DNA of 64,000 nucleotides from NCBI GenBank assembly GCA_026075535.2, contig AP026544.2, positions 1,736,001 through 1,800,000 of the forward strand, written 5' to 3'. This document shows positions 43,231-52,375 of the stretch, in pieces. This stretch comes from Tricholoma matsutake (Eukaryota; Basidiomycota; Agaricomycetes; Agaricales; Tricholomataceae). The position numbers and the translations under genes were made by a program. A model generated the notes under the pieces. The model worked only from the letters and a program-made list of their open reading frames with translations, was not told the origin of the DNA and did not search any database. The stretch's first letter is position 1. The number at the start of each line of letters is the position of its first letter.

Positions 43231-43981
43231 ATGAGCCATCAGCAAACTGACACATACATTCCTGATGGATATGTTGTTATCCAAGGTGACAATGGGCAGC
43301 ACTATCTAGTGCCCCATTTTATGATTCCAGCTACCCACCAGGCAATGGAGGCCTATTGCAAGAAGGTTGAATTCAATGTACACATGGCACATGGGGGGGT
43401 AAGATTTCCTTCTTTTCATTCTTGTTGCCGCCAGCCTAGCCATCTTGGCCTGATGCCATCCTTGGGCCGATGTCATCCTGTTAACCAATGCCGTGTCTTA
43501 GCCGATGCCACGTCTTGGCTGATGCTGTGTCTTGGCCGATGCCAAGTCTTGTTTGCCTCATCTATCCTCTCACTGATGACTTTGCAGTCTGGAAACATGA
43601 CTGATAAACTGTACTACTATGCATTGGCCCGCAACCAGCTAATGCTACCTGCTGATCCAGTAAGTGCCTTGTCCTCATTTGTATGACTGTAAGTTCATCC
43701 TGTTGCAGAAATTGACAGACAGGGAGCTGTTGAGCTGCCATGCCAAAGTGAAAGCCCTGCAAAACAACCTTGGCACCTCATACAAGGATGCCAGTCATCA
43801 TCTCTACATGGCTGAGGTTGAGAAGCTGGAACATCAAGATGTCACATTGAAGACATATGCGACCTTGAAGGAAAGGATGGAATATAATCTGAAATTATTC
43901 AAACGCAGGTTCTCAGACATTCAAATGAGATCATTGTCCCATGACAACAACATGGCCAATCCCACTGGTTCTCACAATTAG
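43231..43981 (+). CDS. Conserved TE-associated protein, intact three-exon gene
   Basis: Three exons join cleanly with GT-AG introns and no stop: 43,231-43,398 (56 codons), 43,588-43,659 (24 codons) and 43,709-43,981 (90 codons plus TAG), giving 170 residues. The first exon encodes YIPDGYVVIQGDNGQHYLVP, a beta-rich patch, and VPHFMIPATHQAMEAYCKK. The last is helical, with LTDRELLSCHAKVKALQNN, SYKDASHHLYMAEVEKL and KTYATLKERM. From memory, similar short proteins occur near repeats in Agaricomycetes. I cannot assign a function. Intron 1 (188 nt) is full of CCGATGCC-type repeats. The stop codon lies inside the 8-bp target duplication of element G. Confidence 0.7.
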
Positions 43982-44169
43982 CCAGTAATTTACAGTGCCC
44001 CACATGTCCTAGCAGACTCCGCATGGACTGTGTGGAGTCCAAGCTACTCCACAGGGACTGTGTGAAGTCCAAGCTGGTCTGTATGCAGAATCTGGGTCAA
44101 TTTGATATCTTACGAGTTCCAAGCTTTTCAGACTTTATGAAAGTCATGACATGCCTACAAAATATAGGT

Positions 44170-44256
44170 GTGCAGAGCAAGGATTGAACCCAAGACCTCC
44201 AAGTCATCACACAACAAACCAAACACATGTGATCAACCAGTTGAGCCACAGGAGAA
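44170..44256 (-). other. tRNA-like segment, left side of element G
   Basis: On minus, TCCTGTGGCTCAACTGGTT (box A region) and GGGTTCAATCC (box B, plus coordinates 44,181-44,191). It points to the left end of G and is very similar to the right-hand segments of B and C. Confidence 0.7.
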
Positions 44257-44349
44257 TTATTTGTTAGTGATACATAGTTTATTTATGACAGTCAAACTCA
44301 AACTCAAGTATTTATCTTTCAAAAATTGAACAAATAAATTTTATTAACT

Positions 44350-44475
44350 GCATCCCTCGCGTTAGACGTGAGGGAGTATACAATACAATCAAAGAAATAC
44401 AAAAAAAACTAATAATAATTACATTACAAACTATAGATTTTTAAAAAAAACTCCCCCCGAAATGTGGGGGAGGGC
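44350..44475 (-). repeat. C-rich hairpins, element G
   Basis: CCCTCGCGT (44,354-44,362) pairs with ACGTGAGGG (44,366-44,374), 9 bp with one wobble. It corresponds to the CCCTCACAT/ATGTGAGGG hairpin of element C with a paired A-T to G-C change. A second unit is CTCCCCC...GGGGGAG near 44,451-44,474. Confidence 0.65.
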
Positions 44476-45065
44476 TAAAAGAAAAAGAAGAAAAAAAGCC
44501 CACCCCACGACCCCACGATGGAGGCAGGTGGCTTGTCGTCATTGTCATTCCACCAGCGATCCACCCCACGAGCAGTTGCTTGTGAGGCTGGGGGCGGGTG
44601 GTGCACTGTCGTCTCCTATCCCTGCACCTAGGTGTTGTTCCACCCACTCTCCACCCCACGAGCAGTTGCTCGTGAGGCTGGGGGTGGGTGGTGCATTGTT
44701 GTCATCTCCTTTCCCTGCATCTGGGCATCGTTCCACCCACGTTCCACCCCACAAGCAGTTGCTCGTGAGGCTGGGGGTGGGTGGCTTGTCATCATTCATT
44801 GCCATCGTTCCCCGTTTGGGTTTCTGTATTTTTTTTGGGGGGGGGGGGTTTGGGTGCATCAGTGCGATGTGGCGCGATTACAGAGGTTGGTGGGTGCTTA
44901 CTAGGCAGGTATCCCCCTTCTGGGGTCTCCTGGCATCCCTGGGCACCCTCCTAGCCTGTGTCAACAGCCTCACATCCCGTTTGAATGGGGAGGAGGGGAT
45001 TGGGTGGGCATGTGCGTGGGTTGCGCGTTTTTCATCGTGGCAGGTCGTGCCCAGTAGCATACAAC

Positions 45066-45163
45066 CTAAAAGGCAATAAAATACAATTAGCTGATTGATA
45101 AAACAAAAAACAAAAAAAAACACTTACTAGGGGCCCAAACGATGATTATCGTTGTTTGGGCCC
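45066..45163 (-). other. Hairpin-plus-intron module, element G
   Basis: GGGCCCAAAC (45,131-45,140) pairs with GTTTGGGCCC (45,154-45,163), and inner bases pair partly. On minus the donor GTAAGT (45,127-45,122) follows at once, then a T-rich segment containing AGCTAATTG, and the acceptor CCTTTTAG ending at 45,066. Confidence 0.7.
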
Positions 45164-45417
45164 ATTGTGTCAGCTTGGCTCATTGGGTCCTGTTGCATCG
45201 GCTCAGCTAGTTTGCTGTTTGTTGCTGATGGTGCAAGAGGCGTCGGAGGCAGGGGCTGACTGGGTGGTGGTGGTGGTAGAGGGAGGTGGGAGGCAGTGGC
45301 GTCGAGAGTGATGGTGGTGATCAACATCAACAATGATTGTTGACACATCTTGAACTTGCACATGAGTCACGTGATTTAAATACGGTTAGATAATGCAATT
45401 GTTTGCACTTACTGATA

Positions 45418-45490
45418 ACGGCTCTGTGGTGTAGTGGTTAGTTGCACTATTTATGCTTGGCGACAAGGCTTGGGGTTCAATTCTACTTTA
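45418..45490 (+). other. tRNA-like segment, right side of element G
   Basis: GGTGTAGTGGTTAGTTGC (box A-like, 45,428-45,445) and GGGGTTCAATTC (box B-like, 45,472-45,483), 73 nt overall, pointing to the right end of G. It derives from a different tRNA-like sequence than the left-hand copy. Confidence 0.65.
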
Positions 45491-45859
45491 ATACATAATT
45501 TTTCTGTAGTCAGCTAAGCCTCTGTTGTGCATCCACGGACTCAACTCAGACTTGACTTGGACATGTATCTGTCCGAGTCTGTCTGAGTCCGAGTAAATTG
45601 ATGTTGCTCGGACAAAGTCTGTGCGCACTCCGAGTAAAAGTCCAAAAATAGCTCAGACTCCACAAAAGTCTGTGTGGACTCTCTAGGAGTCTGAGCAATA
45701 TACAGGACATTTGAGCCAAATGAGTGGGTCCAGTCTGAGCTAGTCTGTGCAGAGTCTGAGCTAGTCTGTGCGGAGTCCGAGCTAGTCTGTGAGGAGTCCA
45801 CCAAATTCTGCGTGGACTGGCTCGGAATATGTGGGGCACAGTAAAGACCTCCAATTAGC

Positions 45860-46397
45860 TAGTACCGACATTGTTATTTTAGCTAGGATGAACACTGCTG
45901 TTTTGTTGATTTTGTTCATTCATACTGCCTGCCCATTGTGCATCTGGTTTGCTAATGCCCATTGCCAATGCTCTTGATATATAGATTTCCACCCCAAAGT
46001 GTCTGTCTGCTGCTGCCAATGTTGACATCAATGTCGATTTCTGTGCCGATGTGTCTGCTGATGCTGATGCTGATGGCTGTGACTATTTCATCAAGGGTAT
46101 TAGATTCTTACCGCACATCTATGCCAATGCCAATGCCAAATACTGTGTCCAATGCTATCTCATAGGTACAAGCAAGAATTGTAAAAGACCTGTTTGGTAG
46201 GTCTGCACTACATAGAATGAATTATTGCATCATTGCCCATAGCTAGGCCATACAGTCTCCTATGCACATCTATACCAAGCATTGTAATTCACTATAGTAC
46301 ACACAGCTAGGTTGTACTGTTATGGCAAAGTGGTGCCTGATGCCAATGCCATACTTCTGTGCCAATGCCATTGCTGATGCCAATGCTGTTGCTGATG
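45860..46397 (+). repeat. KDZ-type tail, third copy, left part
   Basis: Non-coding. GCAAGAATTGTAAAAGACCTG and TTTGGTAGGTCTGCACTACA near 46,170-46,215 match the tail of KDZ copy 2 (reverse strand, 29,220-29,310). It has many GCCAAT/GCTGAT hexamers. It follows the gene at 43,231 across element G, so the divergent pair 40,850-43,981 may belong to an element with this tail. Confidence 0.5.
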
Positions 46398-47974
46398 TGG
46401 TAGGGTGATGGGTTCCACTTGTCAACCCCTACCATTTCCAGAATTTTCCAGGAAGCCCTTTGTTACACGATGATGACTCCATGTCATGGTACATTCTTGA
46501 TGTGTCCCCATATACCCAACAGCTTCATTTTACTGGTTAACCATCTGATATCTTTGTTTTGCAGATTATTATATTTTATTTAGAACGATATTTCACCCAT
46601 GCGGTCACATCAGCCATGTTGCCGCATTCTCAGCTCCACTGATCCTTGTGCTGACACAACATCGTCGACCTCCTGCAGATGACTTCCAAGTTTGTGTGTT
46701 CCTTGGCTAATGCTTTACAATAATTGCTTGGACCGTTTTCTTTTTGTTTCTGTCCTTTATTCCAGCATGATGAGGGCATCATGCAGAGTCTCCCCCACCT
46801 GTGGTAGGGTGACAAGTTCCACTTGTCAACCCCTACCATTTCCAGAATTTTCCAGGAAGCCCTTTGTTACACGACGATGACTCCATGTCAAGGTACATTC
46901 TTGATGTGTCCCCATATACCCAACAGCTTCATTTTACCAGTTAACCATCTGATATCTTTGTTTCGCAGATTATTATATTTTATTTAGAATGATATTTCAC
47001 CCACGTGGTCGCATCAGCCACGTTGCCGCATTCTCAGCTCCCTTGGCCTTCTCGTCGACAGCATCACCAGTTTGAAGGATCGGTGCCTTTAACAGTTTCA
47101 CTTCTTGTACCTTTTGCTTTGATGATCTGCAACGTCAGACTTCAACACTTTGGCCGGCTAAATCCAACTCGATGGGTTGAACCACTGGACAATAGGGTTG
47201 AGGGGTATCATTTGGGTATCCTCTGCGCTTGCAGGGGGTACAGGTGACGCAACATCAATAGAGGAACTCAGTGACAACCTCTCCCCAAGCCATTCCCAGT
47301 GGCAAGACTCTTAGATGAGGATTTGACAAAAGCCATCTTGCTTTCCTCAAGGATGATTAGTTAGTATAGAACCTTCCCATTACCACCCCAAATCCAGCAA
47401 TTCCTTCCCCTTTTTATTGTTCATTTCTGGTTGCTCAGGCTGTCGGCACAAGAGAACATGCGCGATCAGATTTAGCTCGTAATTACAGTTCATTTGTATT
47501 TAGGTGTCCTCCCACCTGTCGAATGGAGCGTGTGTTTTTCTTCCTGACCCTTCACCTTAATGCTCCCTACACAAAGTTTCTCCTTAGTCTCTCAAGTCTT
47601 CTGCACACCAAGGTGCAGAAACCAAGTTAAGTTCCCAAGTTCTTAAATTCATGGGCTCATGTGGCTCTTCTCTTCTTTTTTTTCTCCTCATACATAAGAA
47701 CCTCATTCACATAACATTCGACTCAACCCATTACGTTGAGTTTACCTACTGCCAAACAGCCCCATTGCACTTTGCGTTCGACGACCTGTGTTTCTAATGT
47801 GTGCCTCATGTGACTCTGTTGAACACGTTTGCATTGCCCATTGTACCTACTATCTGTCGAACTCCTCCCTGCACACTTTCCTTTCTCCACTCATCCACGT
47901 GTCTACGCTTACCTCATTCTTTGCAGTGTGATGACCTTTGTTAACAAACTTCCAGTAGACCATTTCCCCTCCCA
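46398..47974 (+). repeat. LTR-like insertion with internal 0.24-kb duplication
   Basis: Starts TGTGGTAGGGTG, ends CCTCCCACA (inverted TGTGG/CCACA), and is flanked by CTGA on both sides. The first 240 bases recur at 46,800-47,043. Most of 47,160-47,960 is related to 52,690-53,530. It includes a TCTGGTTGC...GGCACAAGAGAAC segment and CCCTTTTTATT promoter-like DNA. Interpreted as a solo LTR of about 1.17 kb (46,800-47,974) preceded by a partial tandem copy. No coding domain is recognisable. Confidence 0.5.
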
Positions 47975-48192
47975 CACTGAGTACCGTGTACACTATCTCT
48001 GATCTGTATATTATTAACATTCTTCATAGTGTATCACAAGCAAGAATTGTAAAAGTGTATTCATTTGATACTAGTACATGTTATACATACTATGAGAGCG
48101 TTCGACGGCGTCCACCAAACCCGTATCATTTGATACACTGTATGTGTTTGATAGACCATATTATTTGGTACAGTGTAGCTTACCTATGTGAA
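47975..48192 (+). repeat. KDZ-type tail, third copy, right part
   Basis: Matches the terminal 200 bp of the tail of KDZ copy 2 (GTACCGTGTACACTATCTCTG onward), including GTATCATTTGATACA palindromes, and ends GTAGCTTACCTATGTGA. Confidence 0.65.
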
Positions 48193-48252
48193 TTAATGTG
48201 GGAGAATATACATATGCAACATGTAACAATATTGGTAATTAATTTCAACACC
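48193..48252 (-). repeat. Copia 3' LTR, 5' edge only
   Basis: On minus it starts TGTTGAAATTAATTACC immediately after the purine tract TGAGGGGGGG. Only about 60 bp remain before the KDZ-type tail begins. The matching LTR start is at 28,930-28,955. Confidence 0.65.
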
Positions 48253-48282
48253 CCCCCTCAAACTGTACAGTGCTCTAAGCAG

Positions 48283-49987
48283 CTAAGTTTGAACCTCAAA
48301 AGTAATTCTGAGAGAGTCTCTAAATTTCCTGAATAGGATGGCGCCAAGGTTCTTTGTGAACATGTCAGCCAGATTGTCACTTCCAGGAATGAAAATGACT
48401 GTGACTTTGTCATTTTCTATGCATTCATGGGTATAGTGGTAGTGAATGTCGATGTTTGGTCCTTCTTTCCTGAACTGGATTTGATCTGATAAAGATGGAT
48501 CCCTGATTATCAGTGCAGATTGGTATGCGCTTCAGTATATATCCAAGTTCCTGGAATAGGGACTCTATCCATGCTATCTGTTGACAAGTGTTGGAGAGAG
48601 CCATATATTTGGCTTCTGTGGATGACAGTGCTACAGTTTTTTGTAAATGGGACTGCCAGCACACAATGCCACTTGCTAGAGTAGCAAAGTAACCCATTGT
48701 AGATCAGCGCTTGACAGTGTCAGCTGCCCAATCAGAGTCTGTGAAGGCCTGTAGCCCTTTGGATTTCTCTCCATTGTAGACAATGTTATATTTCTGGGTT
48801 CCCACCAGATAGCGCATGATGTACATTGCTTTGTCTAGATGTTCTTGGCTAGGATTAGCCAAGAATCACAACATCTTGATTACTGCGTAAGCAATATCAG
48901 GTCGCGTTCCAAGCATCAGATACAATAAAGATGCAATCACAGACTGATATTTTGATCTAAGCAACATGTTTGGCATCGCTGTGTTTCCGATGGTTTGTAA
49001 CCAGTTGGGAGTGGAGTGGGGGCAACTTTGGCATTTGTCATCTCAAACCTCTCGAGCACTTTGGGAAGATATTCAGTTTGATTGAGTTTGACTTTATTTG
49101 TGGTCTGGGTGATGTGCATGCCTAAGAATTCCATGACTTTTTCAGTACTATGGCACTCCCAATGCTTTAGACAAGCATTCTTCTTTTCATCCACAAGTTT
49201 CTTGTTCTTCCCCATGAACAAGCCATCATCAACATAGACCAGCACAATAACAATCCTGCCTGTCTTAGGATCCTTGTGTATGAAAATGCTGGCATCGGAG
49301 CTGGCGCACACGAACCCAATGGTGCACATAAATGCCTCTAGCTCTTTCCACCATGCTAGTGAGGCCTGTTTAAGGCCATACAATGCTTGGCATAAGCGCA
49401 CTTTGTGCTCTTTTCCCTCGAGTCTGAAACCTTTGGGTTGATCCATATATATCTCCTCATCTAGTTTGCCATATAAAAATGCAGTTTTTACATCTAGACT
49501 GTTCATATACATGCCTTCTAGAGATGCAAGTGCAAACATGAGGCGTACAGTCTCGTAGCGGACTACTGGTGAGAAAATCTTATCAAGTCAATGCCTTCAA
49601 CTTGTGAAAAGCCTTTGGCCATGAATCTGGCTCATTTTCTTCCATCCAATTTCATGGAGAAAACCCATCTATTTTTGATCATTTTCAATCATGTGGAAGA
49701 TTGACAATGTCATAGACTTGTCACTTGTGAAGAGCCTCTAATTCTTTGCGACAAGCCTGTTTCCACTCAAGTTGCTGCTGCTGTGGTAGGCACACAATAT
49801 CGCAAAATTGGTTTGGAACTTGGCTTATTTTGCTTGATGGTGTGACTGCTTTTGACAACAGCCAGCAAATAAGCTTATCTCCACCTTTTTTGGTTATCTT
49901 TTGAATATAACCTGCTTGATCCAGTTCCCCCATTGGGTGATCATGTTCTTGATTATTGGAATCGGGCACACTCTGGTGGGGTGCCAA
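48283..49987 (-). pseudogene. Ty1/Copia reverse transcriptase and RNase H
   Basis: Reading leftward: RVT_2 start region (LEWKQACRKELEALHK), then YETVRLMFALASLEGM, DVKTAFLYGKLDEEIYM, KEHKVRLCQALYGLKQA and the catalytic VYVDDGLFMGKNKK. The thumb region follows (LGMHITQTTNKVKLNQTEYL). RNase H blocks are ASLLYLMLGTRPDIA-like, AFTDSDWAAD, KTVALSSTEAKYMALS and IPICTDNQGSI, ending FRDSLRITFEVQT with a stop at 48,283. Several stops and frame changes make it non-functional. A purine-rich tract and LTR edge follow. Confidence 0.9.
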
Positions 49988-50074
49988 ACTTGGTCCAGCA
50001 ACCAGTTCTTGCTGTTGAGATCATGGTCATGTTCAGTTATGATCCAAATCTTGACCCACAGATCTCTTCCAATA

Positions 50075-52071
50075 TCAATCACGTGCAATGTCTCTCTCTA
50101 TGTCAGAGGGGAGTCGCTTCTCTCCATAGGTATTGCCAGGACAGTTTGGGATGTTCCTCTGCCTGCCTGATTGATGGGGCAATTGCTGCCATTCCTGTTG
50201 ATCATCACGTCTTGGATGAAAGTCCTCAGTGGTTACTAGAGACAGTGGAGGAGGAGTGTCAGTCACATTGTCATGTGCCTTTTGCTCGCTTGGTACATCA
50301 TCATCATCTTTTTCTGATGATGGAGGAAGGGGCAGATTTTGTGGCGGTATAGAATCATTGCCATCTGTTCCTGATGAGTGGTCATCATCTTCTGGTTCTG
50401 GAGGTGGAAAATCACCAAGGTCTGTCTTGGCAGGAGTTTTAGTGCTGGGACAGCATGGGAACAATGTTTCCTCAAATAGTGCCATAGCACCAATGAATAT
50501 TGCACCACTAAGTCGCATGAAATGGTATGCTTTAATGCCATCTTCTAATCCAAGGTACGTCATTAACTCCGATCGAGGAGCTAATGTGGTTGGACATTTC
50601 TCCTTGGGTAGATAGATGTAAGCACCGCAACCAAAGACCTTCAGATCATTTAGATCTGGGTGGACTTTATTCAGGTCCTCAAAAGGTGTCAGCCATTTCA
50701 GGCGCCTTATTGGGGTTCAGTTGTATAGGTGTGTTGCATGTTCAATGCAAAATTCCCACCATGATTGTGGTAGACAAGTGGTAAATCGCAGGGTTTGCAA
50801 CTTTTCCATTATTGTCCTTATGGTGCGCTCTGCACACCCATTCTGTTGGTGAATGTGGGGTGCAGACATCTCTATTTTGATGCCAAAATTCTTGAGCATA
50901 TTTTGTAGCTCATGATCTTTGAACTCCCCCCCTGGATCAATACGCCAGCGCTTGATTGTAGCACCAAACTGGGTCAAAGCCATTGCCTGAAATTGCCTAA
51001 TCACTGCAGCAGCGTCAGACTTCTTTCTAAGCCACTGGACCCAGATATGTGACATTTTGTTGTCCAGAAATACAAGTATTTATGTTTGTGGTACGATAGT
51101 ACTGGGAGTTCCTTTAGATCGGAATGTATTAATTCAAAGGATTTCTCTGCACATGAATTTGATTCGGGAAAAGATTTTGATGTCATTTTCCCTTCAGTGC
51201 ACCCTGGACATATAATTCTGTCTTTAGGAATAATTAAATTCCTTGGGAATCTTATGGTGCTGTTAGGCATTTTCCCTAGCGCCTCTTTGGATGGGTGTCC
51301 AAGTTGCCTATGCCAAGTCAAGTAGTCAGTGACATACATGGTTGCAACATTGATCCTCTTGGTGCTCAATATATGAGTCCGAGCCCAATAGATCATGTTG
51401 CGTCTCCTAAGAGGGACACAATCCATTATTGGGTTTCCTTTCTCAAAAAATGAAATGTGTGTGGAGGAACCATGCACATCACTTCTGTCTTGTAAAAAGA
51501 TGCCCATTGACAGTAGTTGAGTATTACAGTCAGGTATGTAGTAGATGGGGTATAATTGTGTTTCATGCATCTCTGACCTCCCATGACATACTACCTGATG
51601 TCTAATGAAGACTGCTCCTTTTCCTACTATATGAGTAGTACCTGTGGCTGTTTGAACCAAGGTAGAGTCCTTTCTCGGTAAAGGCTCATAAGAAGCGAAA
51701 TCTTTCATTTCACCAGTGAAGTGCTTTGATGCACCTGAATCCATGATCCAGTTGGCACCTTTCTTACAATTTCTGTTTGCACACATAACACATATATTAA
51801 GATCTACATATTTCCATGATACATTTAATAGCAGTAAGATTTCACATGAAAAGTTCACTGTAATCATTGGAATATTAATCTTTGTGCTTGCAGCAGGGAA
51901 AAGAACTGACCTGTCATCATATCCTCCTGTTTCAAGTGGTTCATCGATGAGCATCTCATCGATGGCTTTCCACACTTCTTCATCAGAAACCGGAGGCTCT
52001 GATCTGAGGGAGATGGTATCATCTTTGACCTCCATGATCCTAGGTTCTTCCAGTTCGATCCTCCTTCTCTT
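50075..52071 (-). pseudogene. Ty1/Copia protease and integrase
   Basis: From the acidic linker (SDEEVWKAIDEMLIDEP) to protease WIMDSGASKHFTG (catalytic DSG), then NTQLLSMGIFLQD. A GAG-pre-integrase HRQLGHPSKEALGKM...CPGCTEGKM zinc region follows. The integrase core has FELIHSDLKELP (first Asp), a frameshift near 51,060 at FWTTKCHISG, RIDPGGEFKDHE (second Asp) and HQQNGCAERTIRTIME (Glu). After SELMTYLGLEDGIK the acidic interdomain linker (PPPEPEDDDHSSG) runs to 50,075. The catalytic residues are present but the frame is broken. Confidence 0.9.
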
Positions 52072-52077
52072 ACCTTC

Positions 52078-52368
52078 TCACACCATCAGGTGCTCTTCCA
52101 GCGGTCGCAGATTTTTTGTGCTGCATGGAAGTTGCATTTGCTCAAGGGTGTCTTGAGCTTGCTGATATTCAGCATAAACTGAATGAGAGGTAGAGGCCGT
52201 GCCTGTATATGCCTGTGCAGGCAGTCGGCGGCAAGGGTCCCTTGTGGGAGTGTGGTCATGCTGTTCGATGCGCTGAATGAGTGGCATCAGTGTGGACGGG
52301 TCAGTTGGCCTGTTCGCCAACTTACCCATTCCTGGGAATTTCATCGCAACTGTGCCATCACACACCAT
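52078..52368 (-). pseudogene. Copia gag-protease linker fragment
   Basis: A 96-residue frame (MVCDGTVAMKFPGMGKL, then IQRIEQHDHTPTRDP and AQDTLEQMQLPC) between the inserted repeat and the protease. In position it is the gag C-terminal part or linker. I recognise no domain in it. It stops at 52,078 and the protease region continues in another frame. Confidence 0.5.
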
Positions 52369-52375
52369 AATCCAC

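Larger units (their letters stand above)
43983..45851. mobile_element. TIR element G (non-autonomous, 8-bp TSD)
   Basis: Flanked by CAATTAGC at 43,975-43,982 and 45,852-45,859. Termini are CAGTAATTTACAGTGCCCC and, on the opposite strand, GAGGTCTTTACTGTGCCCC, both continuing ACAT. The GGTCTTTAC part is shared with the left end of B. Subterminal DNA holds many degenerate GGACTCNNCAC/GAGTCTG repeats. tRNA-like segments point outward at 44,170-44,256 (-) and 45,418-45,490 (+). The core is best read on minus: hairpin-plus-intron (45,163-45,066), three CANNTG hairpins (near 44,745-44,773, 44,652-44,676 and 44,562-44,588) and C-rich hairpins (44,475-44,350). No protein. Confidence 0.85.
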
